A stretch of DNA of 64,000 nt from Diadema setosum (lineage: Eukaryota > Echinodermata > Echinoidea > Diadematoida > Diadematidae), in the NCBI GenBank assembly GCA_033980235.1, contig CM067070.1:7766195-7830194 (forward strand), written 5' to 3'. The notes beneath the pieces were generated by a model. The model was not told the origin of the DNA. It saw nothing but the letters and a program-made list of their open reading frames with translations, and made no database searches. Positions within the stretch are counted from its first letter, which is position 1, and each line of letters opens with the position of its first letter. Positions 1 to 11,186 of the stretch are shown in pieces. A program made the translations under genes and the position numbers.

Positions 1-522
1 GGTGATGATGATGATGATGATTGGAGAACTGCAACAGGGTAGCCGTTAGCCTTCTCGACTTTGTCTAGGGTGTTGAGGTGAATATTATTTTCCTGTTCTG
101 GGACAAAAAGTATGATTGTTAGAAGTGTGTTAGGGTGGCAGATTAAATTTCCATTAAGGGATGGGGGGGGGGGGGGTCGTGTGAATGCTTGTGGTTCTTT
201 TAATCCCAGAATTTCTTATGTATGTGCTTGCCTGGCCGGCTGTTGCTACAAGTACATGTGGCTATTCCTCAGTGACACATTAATAATTGCTGGAACGAGG
301 CAGGTGCATGTGTGTATGTGTATGTGTGTGTGTGTATGTTCGTGTGTCCACATTTGTGTCATAGGATGGGGGGGGGGGGGGGCGACTCGTTACGCTCCAT
401 TTCGGAGGAAAAGAATGCTCCCACCAATTTCATTTGTGAATTTTCTCACTTTATCTCTGGCTAGGATAGAAAAAGATGTAAGTTGACTATGACAAGAATT
501 TGTATGCTGGACTGAGCCAGTA
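1..522. other. Low-complexity and unique sequence, no gene seen
   Basis: This stretch holds a short (GAT)n run at 4-21, two poly(G) runs (163-176 and 368-382) and an impure (TG)n stretch at about 304-345. The open frame across it reads through the homopolymer and dinucleotide tracts and has no protein-like composition. I see no splice-bounded exon. Confidence 0.6.
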
Positions 523-613
523 TAACCCTTCCTGTACCAGGGACTTTGTACAGTGTGTACAATGCTATGGGGTTTTCTATGTCAATCAGCAGGCAAAGCA
601 CACTATTAAAAGG
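523..613 (+). repeat. Short dispersed repeat, copy 1 of 2
   Basis: The core reading TCCTGTACCAGGGACT, followed by TACAATGCTATGGG, recurs in diverged form at 8845-8926. The left end AACCCTT and right end AAAAGGGTT form short inverted ends, as in the other small foldback elements here. The family was recognised only by comparing the two copies, so its true ends are uncertain. Confidence 0.5.
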
Positions 614-1233
614 GTTGATGGATAGTGTACCTGAAGTCCCACAAATTTTCTGTATGGCATTGCAACAGTCTGTCATCTCTGTTCTTCTTACTCTTTGTAA
701 TTTTTTGGTACAATACTTTAAAATATGAATACACATGTATTTTTATTGTGAACAGACTAATGTAAACTTAGCACTATACTATATATTACAAAGCATAAAA
801 CTAATAGCGCAGTTTTGTATCCATGGAGTCTACTTTTGAAGGATTAAGTTTTGGGGAGAAATGCTCCCATTAAAAAAAAAAAAAAAAAAAAAAAAAGGCT
901 TGAATGAGAAAAAGCAACTTTAATAAGCAGTACTTCTCCATTTTTCTGTTTATCTACGTGCATTTACATGCATGTTTGAATGCATGAAAGTGTTTATGTA
1001 TGTATTCTTTCCTTCATTTAATCTTTCATCTACCTTTGAATTGATTTATTCTTTATTTATTCATTGTATATATATTTGTATTTAGTCATTTGTTATTAAA
1101 TTTTGTTATTTTTCAGTCATTCATTAATTCAATGATTTATTCATTTCTGTCGTTCTGGCAGGGTACTCGATTCACTGAACTAAATGGTCTTCTTCTGTTC
1201 GCCAATATTAACAGTAAAAGTCAAGCATTTAAT
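614..1233. other. AT-rich unique sequence, no gene seen
   Basis: This is AT-rich DNA with a 25-base poly(A) at 872-896 and T-rich imperfect ATTCATT-type repeats at about 1010-1145. No exon, RNA gene or recognisable element is seen. Confidence 0.6.
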
Positions 1234-2650
1234 TGTCCCCGCCGAACGAGTTCGAGCAGGGGACTATGAAACGGGCTCCGTACGTGTGTGTGTCCGTGTG
1301 TCCGTCCGTCCGTCCGTCCGTCCGTGTGTCCGTCCGTCCGTCCGTCCGTGTGTCCGTGTGTGCGTCCGTGTGTGATCAAAATCTTCAATTTGCTACTTCT
1401 CTGTCATTTATGAGCCAATTTTGATTCTGTTTGCTTTATATGATAACACTACATGGGAGCTTTGAAACTTCTACGCAGAATTTCAGTCGTGACCTTTGAC
1501 CTTGACCTTTGACCTATATTGTACATTTTGCTACAAAATGCTACTCCTTCGCCATTTCTAACCCAATTTCGATTCCGCTTGCTTTATGTGATGGCACTAG
1601 GTGAGGGCTTCAAAACTTCTACACAGAATTTTGACCTTTGACTTCTTTGACCTTTGACCTTGATGTTTTGACCTATATTGTACATTTTGCTACAAAATGC
1701 TACTCCTTCGCCATTTCTAACCCGATTTCGATTCCGTTTGCTTTATGTGATGGCACTAGGTGAGGGCTTCAAAACTTCTACACAGAATTTTGACCTTTGA
1801 CTTCTTTGACCTTTGACCTTGATTTTTGACCTATATTGTACATTGGCTACAAAATGCTACTCCTTCGCCATTTCTAACCCGATTTCGATTCCGTTTGCTT
1901 TATGTGATGGCACTAGGTGAGGGCTTCAAAACTTCTACATACAATTTTGACCTTTGACTTCTTTGACCTTTGACCTTGATTTTTGACCTATATTGTACAT
2001 TTTGCTACAAAATGCTACTCCTTTGCCATTTGTAACCCGATTTCAATTCCGTTTGCTTTAAGTGATGGTACTAGGTGAGGGCTTCAAAACTTCTACACAG
2101 AATTTTGACCTTTGACTTCTTTGACCTTTGACCTTGATTTTTTTACCTATATTGTACATTGGCTACAAAATGCTACTCCTTCGCCATTTCTAGCCCGATT
2201 TCGATTCCGTTTGCTTTATGTGATGGCACTAGGTGAGGGCTTCAAAACTTCTACATACAATTTTGACCTTTGACTTCTTTGACCTTTGACCTTGATTTTT
2301 GACCTATATTGTACATTTTGCTACAAAATGCTACTCCTTTGCCATTTGTAACCCGATTTCAATTCCGTTTGCTTTAAGTGATGGCACTAGGTGAGGGCTT
2401 CAAAACTTTTACACAGAATTTTGACCTTTGACTTCTTTGACCTTTGACCTTGATTTTTTTACCTATATTGTACATTGGCTACAAAATGCTACTCCTTCGC
2501 CATTTCTAACCCGATTTCGATTCCGTTTGCTTTATGTGATGGCACTAGGTGAGGGCTTCAAAACTTCTACATAGAATTTTGACCTTTGACCTTCATCTTT
2601 TTACCTATATTGTACATTTTGCTACTAAAATGCTACTTCCGGCGGGGACA
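1234..2650 (+). mobile_element. Non-autonomous element: short TIRs, TCCG tract, 158-bp monomer array
   Basis: The ends are inverted repeats, TGTCCCCGCCG at 1234-1244 and CGGCGGGGACA at 2640-2650. Just inside the left end is a small hairpin (CGAACGAGTTCG), then a (TCCG/TGTG)n tract at about 1283-1372. The rest is a tandem array. Its anchor CTACAAAATGCTACTCC starts at 1531, 1690, 1847, 2005, 2163, 2321 and 2479, giving a period of 157-159 bp. Each monomer carries TGACCTTTGACCT, the reverse complement of the DR1 nuclear-receptor motif AGGTCAAAGGTCA. No transposase frame is present. Similar elements are known from marine invertebrate genomes, but I cannot name the family. Confidence 0.8.
1531..2622 (+). 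repeat. 158-bp tandem array with 316-bp higher-order unit
   Basis: There are seven monomers plus a truncated one. From 1847 two variants alternate. Type A (1847, 2163, 2479) has TTGGCTAC before the anchor and TCGCCATTTCTA after it; at 1847 and 2163 it also has CTACATACAATT. Type B (2005, 2321) has TTTGCTAC, TTTGCCATTTGTA, AAGTGATGG and a GATTTTTTTACC end. The A+B pair at 1847-2162 is therefore repeated at 2163-2478 as a 316-bp higher-order unit. Confidence 0.85.
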
Positions 2651-3469
2651 TATATTACGCACTGCGTAATTTCTACTTTTCCTTGTTATTTGTGTGAACA
2701 TGAATGAATGAAACAACAACATACACTAGATATTATAGTACAGTATAACCCCCACCCCATCCCCTCTGGGCAGCACTACACTTTTAGTACCACACACAGG
2801 TTACAAAGTGCAGTCTTTGCCTCTATAGCCCCTAAAATTCGCATTTCCAACCCAAATCCTGTGATTTGCAAGACAATTTCTACAGAGCTGCATACTCCGT
2901 AATCCCCAGAGTACAAGCAACCCAGGTTTAGACCCCAGGAAACTTTCCGAAACAGCGTCACCCATCGCTTCTGTGTTTGCCGCTTCTTATTTCGCACCGT
3001 GTGCCTGCATGAGAAATACCACTTTTCCCATGTTTGAAATTAAAGAGCGAAAGAGGCTATCTTGCTCTGTTTCACTTATTTTCTTATTCTTTTTTTTTAC
3101 AATCGAGATTATAGGTTTTCAGTTGTTATGACCTATACATCCACTGTTTCCAAGTAAGGCACACATAAAATAGATTTGAATGAGACACAAATATGATTGC
3201 TCGTTCTTCAAATGAGCTCAAAGCATTTCCAAATAGACAAGTTTGGAAATGGAATTCAGTAAATCATTGTGCCATTAACTATTGTCACTTATATAATCAA
3301 AAGTGTTGTTGTTGTTGTTTTGGTTTTAATGGCGTGTATCACTCAGAATTGAGTATTTACGTTCTACTAGTGGGTTAGTGGTTGAGTAGTCTTCAGCAAG
3401 TCTTTGATGCTTTAAAAAAAAATCATATCCACCTAAATCCTGCCATCAATATTGCATTCAGACAGTCTC
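2651..3469. other. Unique sequence, no gene seen
   Basis: This is mixed-composition sequence with a short (TTG)n run near 3305-3320. Open frames at 2708-2902 and 2776-2997 are short and lack convincing splice boundaries. No repeat or RNA was recognised. Confidence 0.5.
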
Positions 3470-3562
3470 TTAACCCATTGAGGACGGTTTGATTTTGCTG
3501 CAACATGCATTTCTCATAGACACCTGCCCGAGTATAATCGGGACTCGTCCTCAATGGGTTAA
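3470..3562 (+). mobile_element. 93-bp TTAA foldback element, copy 1
   Basis: The copy runs TTAA to TTAA with 17-bp inverted ends (TTAACCCATTGAGGACG and its complement). The interior reads GATTTTGCTGCAACATGC and CATAGACACCTG, then a 16-base palindrome with one change (CCCGAGTATAATCGGG). The TTAA boundaries and CCC start are what piggyBac-derived MITEs show. No protein is encoded. Confidence 0.9.
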
Positions 3563-3735
3563 ACAGAAATCCCCAAACTTTTACAACTGGATGAACCAGT
3601 CTATACTTAGGCTTACGTGTAGGTCAGTTGAGTTCATGGTCCTGAACCTAAAGCCATACTCACATTCTCTCTATATTTTTGTCATATTGTTTTCCATGTG
3701 TTGTAGTCTTCTCATTCAGCAGTGACAACAACAAA

Positions 3736-3850
3736 ATGTAAAAAAATTGTGTAACTTTTGAATGGATTGTCTGATTTTCCTTAAACTTTCCCTTGATGTG
3801 TTCTACTAATATTGCTACAATTACTCAATCCAAATGTATATTCAGGTTTC
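3736..3850 (+). repeat. Fragment of the 564-bp TTAA foldback family
   Basis: The stretch TAACTTTTGAATGGATTG through GTGTTCTACTAATATTGCT matches the right arm of the foldback at 61215-61778, which has TAACTTTTGCATCGATTG and GTGTTCTACTAATATTGCT. Only this inner part is present and both ends are missing. Confidence 0.65.
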
Positions 3851-4210
3851 ATTCCTCTTTAATCAAATCCACTCTATTTGGACATGTCAATTCTGAGGAC
3901 ATTTACTTAGATTTCTATCCATAATATTCTCTTTTTCATCTTGATGTTAAAAGAAATAATGTATGGACAGATTTTGTGTCACACAAATAAATCTTCCTGG
4001 AATTGAATTCCCACAAATTGACGCAGGTTGAAATCCAGGTAGATGCATGATTCTGGATTTGAATCCTCAAAAGGGCAACACGGACAAGACTACTCCACCT
4101 TTGCAGACTCCGAACATTATAGACCCGTCCATTCTGAATCTGTAAAGCCGTATTCATGTAAGGGAGTTAAGGTATAAAGATTTTTGCAACTCTATGCGGA
4201 AATCAGTTTT
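3851..4210. other. Unique sequence, no gene seen
   Basis: This is AT-rich sequence. A 73-codon open frame on the minus strand (3936-4157) has no splice context and no recognisable motif. Confidence 0.5.
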
Positions 4211-4906
4211 TGTTGAGCCCACCGGAGGTGAGGGGAGACTGAGGGATCGCCTGCCGCGGCGTCTGTCCGTCGTCCGTCCGTCATCCGTCCGTAATCCGTC
4301 CGTAGTCCGTCCGTAATGCTACAAAACCTTAATTTACTTTGTACTGAGGGCTTCAATGTCAATCAAACTTGGAGTGAAGAGACTTTATGCAAAGTCACAC
4401 ATGTTACCAAACAGGAAGGTCACCTTAAGGTCAAAGGTCTTAGGCAGGGGTCAACAAACTTTAAGGGGCCAATGTTAAGTTTTTACGGTGCGTTTCGATT
4501 ATGGCTCATAACTTTTGATTGGTATGTCCATTTGTGACCGAATTTGGGTGGTAGGTGTCCCTTGAGGAGTTGAAGGTCACCACAAGGTCACAGGTCACAG
4601 TATTGGGTCAACAAACTTTATGGGGTCAATTTTAAGTTTTTATGGTGCTTTTTGATTATGGCTTATAACTTTTGCTCGTTAGGACTGTTTGCGACCAAAC
4701 TTTGGTAGTAGAAGTCTCTTGGGGAGTTGAAGATCACCACAAGGTCAAAGGTCACAAACAGGGGTCAACGAACTCTTAGGAGCCAATGTTAACTTACAAA
4801 GCTCTTGTTGTACTAACACTTTGCATTGATTCTCCTTTATAACAATCAAAGTTAGATTTTTACAAATGTGTTGTACATTTGTTGGCGAGACACATTTCGG
4901 CACTTG
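4211..4906 (+). mobile_element. Element with TCCG tract and 157-bp monomers
   Basis: The left part (GAGCCCACCGGAGGTGAGGG, then GCCGCGGCGTCTGTCC) leads into spaced TCCGTCCG blocks at 4263-4315. An array follows with anchor GGGTCAACAAACTTTA at 4448, 4605 and 4762 (third copy diverged), a period of 157 bp. AGGTCAC and AGGTCAAAGG motifs repeat in each monomer, and 4741-4753 is a perfect DR1-like site. The right end is tentatively placed near CGAGACACATTTCGGCAC. The boundaries are inferred from layout, not from a target duplication. Confidence 0.65.
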
Positions 4907-5398
4907 CCTTATATTTGTCACCGTTCACACACAGCAAAACAAACAAACAAGCAAACAAACAAACAAACCCAATAAGCAGAGCTAGTGTGGCAAGTTGCAT
5001 TATTGGATTAAAAGAGAATCAATTTTTTCTTTGCACGCTGTTCACACTTGCTGCATGGGGCAAATTATTGAGAGAGTTTAAAAAAAAAACCCAAAACGCT
5101 GAATCGATATTATGTTTTTTGCATTGCGAGAGTTGATAATTTGTGTGTGTGTGTCCACATGCAAGAATTGACGGTTTTTTGCATCGTGTTGCAAAATTTG
5201 ATTTTTAAAAATCTGTGATTTTTGGGTGTGTGTAAATATGACTGTAGAACATTATTGTATTCAAAATCTTAAAATGTGAATTCTGCAAACAATGCTTGTC
5301 ACAATCCTCAAATATGTGTACTCCTTTCTTTGATATAGATTACAAATATAGATGAAAACAATTTGATATATGTACAGAATGATATATACACTGCTTTT
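4907..5398. other. AT-rich sequence with an (AAAC)n run
   Basis: An (AAAC)n run at about 4935-4970 resembles the SINE tails in this window, but no SINE body is attached. The rest is AT-rich and unannotatable. Confidence 0.5.
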
Positions 5399-5448
5399 TT
5401 TATGCTCTGCCAAGAAGTGTTGCTAGAGGCAATATTTTAAAGCATAGT
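5399..5448 (+). repeat. Degenerate left end of the 33647-type element
   Basis: TTTTATGCTCTGCCAAGAAG followed by TGTTGCTAGAGGCA parallels the hairpin-like left end at 33645-33680 (TATGCCTCCGCCACGAAG, then TGGTGCCAGAGGCA). Only the terminal 50 bases or so are present. Confidence 0.55.
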
Positions 5449-5464
5449 ATCTTTTGTTCACTTA

Positions 5465-5735
5465 TATTCTTTAATGAAAATGAATAAATGAAATGATTTG
5501 AAATGAATGCCATAACATGGAAGGAAATGAAATTGAAATGAAATAAAATGAAATTAATGCCATAAAATGGAATGGAATGAAGTCAAATGAAATGAAATGA
5601 AATGAATTGAATGCATTGAAATGGAATTAAATGAAATGAAATGAATGCATTGAAATGGAATGAAATGAAGTGAAATGAAATGAAATGAAATGAAATGAAA
5701 TGAAATGAAATGGAATGGAATGGAATAAATGAAAT
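5465..5735 (+). repeat. Degenerate (AATGA)n pentanucleotide array
   Basis: About 270 bp of AATGA units are interrupted by AATGCAT, AATGG and AATTA variants, and are purest at 5660-5715. The same pentanucleotide occurs on the opposite strand as a pure array at 63331-63530. Its open frames (FHFISFHFI on the minus strand) are reading artefacts. Confidence 0.9.
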
Positions 5736-6795
5736 ATAGCACTGACTATGAAGGGATAAGTCAATTTTCCGATACAGGAACAAAATTTCAAGAGAGTTGG
5801 TACTGTACTTGCTAGCCAAAGACTGGACTGTTGACCCATTGAGGACAAGTCCCGAGTATACTCGCGCAGGGGTTTATGGGAAATGCGTGTTGCGGCGAAA
5901 TCAGTCCGTCCTCATCGGGTCAACATTAAAGGCAACTGATATAGAGAGGCAGCTACCATTGGTAGAATTTTGAAGAAGATCCCTTCATACCGGGTCATGT
6001 GACTCCTTGTAAAATGGCTCCAAAATATCAGTTCCTGAAAGCTCAAAGACTAGAAAGAGAGTGTGAAGTAAAACATGGGGGATAAAAAAAACCTTTTCCC
6101 ATATATCATATAAATTTTTAGAACAACAATTACAAAATTATCCACTGTAGTCAGGCTAATCCCAAATGTCCATGTGTAAAGGTTTAGAGGAAAATAAATG
6201 GCCAGTGATTGAGGGAATTAAGTAAAAAGAAAAGGAAAACAAAAAAAAGTGTTAGCTGCATACTTCAACCATGGTATTCAGAGCAGGTGGTATTTTTAGC
6301 CAGACATATCAGCACACTTTTTTTTTCTACCTAACGTGGAGTCATCTGCATATCCTAAGTAATTACTAATGTCCCATGGCATTTGGGCCAAAAGAAAGTG
6401 AGAGAGAGAGAGAGATATGGTGGGGAAAAAAGAAACTAAGATTGATGAATCAAGATGAAATATTTTCATACACTGAAGTTTGTTTTTACGGGGGAAAAAA
6501 AATGTTGCATTAGCGGAGGAGCCACTCGCAGACACACTCTGCGTTTGATCACCTGCGTATCAGGCTTAGACTGAGAGAACAGTCTTTTGTTTGGGGATCT
6601 CTTGTAATGCAAATAGCCTGGGGGGAAAAGGTAACTCAAGGTCACACCACTCATTAGTCATACATTCTGACATTGTTGCTAATATTTTGCTCTCCATTTT
6701 TGACTGGTGGGGTAGTTCTCCCTTTCACATGTATTTTCATTTCTCTCTTTTTTTTTTTTTGTTTGACATCAGCCACTTTTTTGTGGTTATATTTC
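5736..6795. other. Unique sequence with one TTAA element, no gene seen
   Basis: Apart from the element at 5831-5923, this is AT-rich unique sequence with small (GA)n and poly(T) runs. No exon was recognised. Confidence 0.5.
5831..5923 (-). mobile_element. 93-bp TTAA foldback element, copy 2
   Basis: This inverted copy has decayed ends (TTGA and TCAA). GACAAGTCCCGAGTATACTCG comes first and the ACGCATTTCCCATA block follows on the opposite strand. One arm of the inner palindrome is disrupted (CTCGCGCAGGGG). Confidence 0.85.
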
Positions 6796-6796
6796 A

Positions 6797-6868
<72 letters not shown>
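6796..6868 (+). repeat. Compound (CT)n(AT)n(GT)n microsatellite
   Basis: Three adjoining dinucleotide blocks follow one another without a break: CT, then AT, then GT. This is consistent with stepwise evolution of one microsatellite into neighbouring motifs. Confidence 0.95.
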
Positions 6869-6870
<2 letters not shown>

Positions 6871-7029
6871 AAATATATACATATGTTTCTCAAGTACAAC
6901 ATATACAAATATATGTTTCTCTTATATATTTCTTTCTGTGTCAATATCTTTTTTTTCTGCTAAATGCAATAATTCCCTCCTGATTAGATCGATGCTTCAT
7001 TGAGATCCTGTAGGCAATGATTTAATCTC

Positions 7030-7830
7030 TCTCTCTACAAGTATCTCTGTTATACACCTTGCCCTGGCAGTCTTCTTGTGCATTTCTTCATCTTCATGTC
7101 TCATTTCTATGTCTCCCCCTATATCTTTCTCTATTTTTTTCATTTCATTGGTCCGTTTCTTTTTATGCACTTGTCGTCTCTTTATTCTCCTCTATTGGTT
7201 AATAGTCATTGGTGGATCCATCTCTTGCTATTTCTGTCCTTCCTTACATGTTTTCGATTTCTGTCCTTTCATCTTTTCATATTTGTTATCCTTTCATCTT
7301 TCTCTATCTCTGTTCTTCCTTTCCTCTCTATTTCTGTTCTTCTTTCATCTTTCTCTATCTCTGTCCTTCCTTTCATCCTCTATTTCTGTTCTTCTTTCAT
7401 CTTTCTCTATTTCTGTTCTTCTTTCATCTTTCTCTATCTCTGTTCTTCTTTCATCTTTCTCTATTTCCGTCCTTTCATCTTCCTCTATCTGTCCTTTATA
7501 TTCTTCTCTATCTCTATCCTTTTATCTTTCTTAATCTCTGTCCTTTCTTTCATCTTTCTCTTTCTGTCCTCCTTTTCACCTTTCACTATCTCTGTCCTTT
7601 CATTTTTTTTCTATCTCTATGTGACACTATATCTCCCTCTTTCTTTGTTTGTATTTTGCTATTTGTATTTCTATTCATTTTTTTCTCCCTGTTCTCTTCC
7701 TCTTTTCATCCCATCTTTTCTACGTATCTCCCTTTTATGATTTCTCCTCTCACCGTCTGTCTCTTTTCAGCCGTCATTCTGAAATTTCTTCCATTTTTCC
7801 TCTTCGCTACCTCAGTCTTTCCTTGCTCTT
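7030..7830 (+). repeat. Pyrimidine-rich tract with 27-bp minisatellite
   Basis: The + strand is strongly C/T biased for about 800 bp. Between about 7270 and 7500 a 27-bp unit (CTTTCTCTATTTCTGTTCTT plus CTTTCAT) recurs with small variants. Because 27 is a multiple of three, all frames stay open and give long Ser/Leu/Phe-rich frames (up to 241 codons). Those are artefacts, not genes. Confidence 0.85.
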
Positions 7831-7985
7831 CTTATAATGATGATGATAATGATAGGGTCTTCTTTACCCAGGGTAGCCTCTTCAGTGTTATATCACTACT
7901 CTACCAGAGTGCCCTGCCATTATTATTACCTTAGCATTGCCTGGTACCCATTTATACACCAATCTATGCACTCGTTCCCTTCATC
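7828..7985 (-). mobile_element. SINE-like 3' domain, headless
   Basis: Read on the minus strand, this gives AATGGGTACCAGGCAATG, then GGTAATAATAATGGCAGG, CTCTGGTAGAG, ACACTGAAGAGG and a terminal ATC/ATG-rich tail. The same order (GGGCACCTGGCAGT, GCAGGACCC, TGTGGTAGAACTGTG, ACACCGGAGAGG) appears at 35535-35680. No tRNA-like promoter head is visible here. Confidence 0.55.
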
Positions 7986-8596
7986 ACACCCTAGACATTA
8001 TAACCCCCACAAAAAAAAAAAAAAAAAAAATGGACAAAATAAAGCATGTGGAACATGTGACATGGCAGGCCAGAACTCCTGTATAAACCATGCAGTTCAT
8101 AATGGTTATTGCATTTTCTCTTTTTCTTTTTTATTCAACAAGTTATCTGATAATAATAATAATGATATTAAAAAAAAACACACACTCATACCAAAAATGG
8201 TGACATGACATTTCCTCCTGCGACAATCGCTCCTATCTTATTTTAGGTTTTAGGGTTAGGGTTAAGGTTGTGATAGGGATTAAGCTTTTGTTTGTGAGGA
8301 TTAGGATTAGGGTTACAGTTATGTTTGTGGATATAATTTATGTTTGACCTAGCATGCAGATATTTCATGAGAGCAACAGTTGCAGGAGCAAATGTCATGG
8401 AACTGCCAAAAACGTTGCAATTGCAATGTGTAGTAGACATGTCTTGGAATTATTATGTTAGCTTTGTTTTTGAGATAATCTTTACTTCTCATTGGAAACG
8501 GTATTAGCTTAGAAATTGGTCGGAAATTGCTGACTGTGCATCTTGAATCACTAGTTACATTGTATGTATAAGTTTGTCGAGGTTCTTGAACCCAAA
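7986..8596. other. Unique sequence with degenerate TTAGGG-like run
   Basis: A poly(A) of about 20 bases lies at about 8011-8030. A short GGTTTTAGGGTTAGGGTTAA stretch lies at 8243-8267, with related GATTAGGATTAGGGTTA at 8299-8315. Only about two perfect telomere-type repeats occur. No gene is seen. Confidence 0.5.
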
Positions 8597-8690
8597 TTCA
8601 ACCCGTTGAGGACCGACTGATTTTGTTACAACACATATTTCCAATAGACACTTGCCCGAGTATACTTGGGACTCGTCTTCAACGAGTTAA
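8597..8690 (+). mobile_element. 93-bp TTAA foldback element, copy 3
   Basis: The left end has decayed to TTCA and the right end is TTAA. The arms ACCCGTTGAGGAC and GTCTTCAACGAGTTAA remain complementary apart from a few changes. The inner palindrome reads CCCGAGTATACTTGGG. Confidence 0.88.
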
Positions 8691-8844
8691 TCATGCACCA
8701 AGTTGACATAGACAACCCACATTCGTGAACTCTGTAGTATACACAATAGCAGTGATCTGAAAAGCACCTTGGAAGAGAGTTTTGTGGGTCGCTTACACGA
8801 AGAGTGAACCCCTGATACAGGACTGAGAGATTGAGGGTATAGAT

Positions 8845-8926
8845 AAACTCATCCTGTGCCAGGGACTCTGGAGATTGTATACAATGCTATAGGTTTTGTC
8901 TGTCGGTTGGCAGTCATAGGGTTAAG
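8845..8926 (+). repeat. Short dispersed repeat, copy 2 of 2
   Basis: ATCCTGTGCCAGGGACTCTG followed by TACAATGCTATAGG is a diverged copy of the sequence at 523-613. It ends near AGGGTTAAG. Confidence 0.5.
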
Positions 8927-8989
8927 TACATAGTGTATCAGAAGAAGGGCGTTAGAGGGTACACTTCAAGTGGAGTAATTTGAATTGTA

Positions 8990-9430
8990 GAGGGGGCAAA
9001 AGCATGCGCGTGAAGACCCCCATTAAAGTCCGCACTTTCTCTTAACCCCCGTCTCGCGATTTGCAATAGTTTGTTCAGCCTCGTGTGCAGTTTACGTTGG
9101 CAAAGGGCGTGAAAACAGCGCGCACGTGCCCTCTCAAGCGGCGGTGTTGATTTTGAGATCGCAAGTGGAAAGGCTCATCAACTTGATATCGCCAAACACC
9201 AGCTGTTTATTCAACTCCAAAAACATTCATGAAATTCAAATCAACCCCCCCTTGCCCCGGAACAACCGAACTTGTCCGCCGTGCGCACTCCGCCCCTCCT
9301 CCAGCGCACACGCACGTGCGTGTGCGCAGCATAAGCATGCACTCGAGAAATTCGCCCTGAAACCATAGTTATGAAAATGCCTCCCCCCTTTTGCCCGGGG
9401 GCTAGCCAAAGGCCACATAGTAACATTTAG
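8990..9430. promoter_or_regulatory. GC-richer CpG-bearing island with CACGTG sites
   Basis: This block is clearly richer in G+C and CpG than its surroundings and is not repetitive. It contains CACGTG at about 9123-9128 and again at the centre of a perfect 24-bp palindrome (9304-9327). A regulatory element or promoter-proximal sequence is an inference from composition and motifs only. No transcript start or exon is demonstrable, and an 80-codon open frame at 9126-9368 lacks recognisable features. Confidence 0.35.
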
Positions 9431-11186
9431 CATGCTTGTACGAGAATCGTGTATACAATGAGTTCTTCCACAATGAAGCTTGAAACACTTAGGTGAAGTA
9501 CGTAACGTTCGGAAAAGAACAAGGCATATTGTTGAGTGACTGAGAGGGGTGTCAATCTAACAATTTTTTTTTTCTTCGAGTGACAATACTCGCCACCCTC
9601 ATAGGCATGCGTATTCATCACCCCCCTTTTGTTCCGCCGGAATTCAGCCCCAAAATTGGTTTATGCGGCATTCTGAATGAGAAAGTGATACAGGCACGGA
9701 AAGAAGGAGAAAGGGGACACTTTTTTTTTTCTTTTTTGAGGGTGGTGGAGGGGGCTGTCATTAGCATGACTATGTAATTGATTCCCAGGTAAAAAATGTG
9801 TCATTCGCCATTGAATGGGCAAGGGGGGGGGGGGGGGGAATTGTCACCCCCTTCCCTCCCTCTCCCCCCAAAGTGATTGATTAGTTTTCACCAGGGATGA
9901 TTTCACGGTCAATGACCGGGCAAACCTGAGAGATTCTCTCCCACTTTCTCCTTGGAAGGATCCCATTCTCCTCCCTCTCCCCTTCCCCCCCCCCCTCCTT
10001 CTCTTCTCATCACCTCCACACTTCCACTTTCTCTCTGGCAAATCTGCAGAAGTCTTATTAGCGCTAGAATCATAACAATGCTGGCAACATTAGCATCTAA
10101 CACAAATGTTTCACCAAAGCACAAACATCCAATGCACATACTGCCTGCGCACATCAACACCGTACATCTGTCTTCAACTACAAACTGTTGCAAAAATGTA
10201 CCTTTTGTGAGAGGCAAACCAGAGCTAAATTCCCCATGAGGCTGCCAGCCCAGTCAAGCCATGCTTATACTGATGGTCTCCTGCTTCCTTGTGACTCAAA
10301 TGTACCGCTCATTATGATTTATGCAACCATAAATGTTTTATGATAATTTTGTGCTGTAGTCTTAGATGAAATTGTACTTTTGTTTAGCTCCTTTATAATT
10401 TAGATATGTTTTGTTTAGTTCTTTTATACAATGTAATTTTATTTGTTTTAATTCTATTTGCTTTTGGGTCTGCAAGAATCTTCAGTTTATGGAAGGAGGC
10501 AGACTTAACCAGAAAAAGAAGAACAAAAGAAGAAGAAGAAGAAGAAGAAATGCAGAATAAATGCAAACAAAAAATGCAAAAATACCAAGAAATTGATAAT
10601 TGGTTTGAAGTTTTGTGTCTGTGTGATGTGCCATCAAAGCAGGGCAAGTTAGGGTATGATCATGCTTAACTTTTTTTGGTGGCCATAAACTTCTTTCTGA
10701 AAAATGATTAGTGCAAAATGCTATTGAGTCCTAACTCATTTTGATATAAATGTCATTTCAAAACACACATAATGTTGCATTTACAATAGGCGATTCTTTC
10801 TTATCATGTTTGCTCTAGAAGCAAAACAATGTTTACAATTTGTAATTCTCGCAAATCAAGTTTACTAGGGAAGCATGAATGCAAAATCACAGTACATGTT
10901 CATAAATTTAACTCTTTCTCAAGCTTGGAAAAATTACACACAAGCAGTACCATACTCTATGTGAATGGCATTTTAGAACAGTGTGTTGGATCAGTGTTTC
11001 AAAATGCTGATTCTGCCTTCCCAGCTTAAGCATAAACGCACCCAAAGACGCAGAGAAAAATCAAGCATGTAGTTTGTGTGCGTGTGTGTGTTTGTGTCTA
11101 GAGAGGAGAGAAAAAAAATAATGCAGAACATTCTTGTAGATTTTTATTGCAAAACAAGCTAACTCCATTCTTGTCAAGTTGTGATA
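9431..11186. other. Unique sequence, no gene seen
   Basis: This stretch has a poly(G) at 9823-9838, C/T-rich sequence at 9845-10020, an (AGA)n run at about 10517-10548 and otherwise AT-rich sequence. The open frames over 10393-10669 overlap the AGA run on both strands and are not credible genes. Confidence 0.5.

Noticed and set aside
1531..2622. CRISPR-like array
   Set aside because: The units are contiguous 158-bp tandem monomers with no unique spacers, in a eukaryotic context.
7076..7934. Frames of 152 to 241 codons rich in Phe, Leu and Ser that look like a membrane protein
   Set aside because: Hydrophobicity comes from a C/T-only strand with a 27-bp repeat, which stays open in all frames.
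8243..8317. Interstitial telomeric repeat
   Set aside because: Only about two perfect TTAGGG units; the rest is degenerate and short enough to occur by chance.
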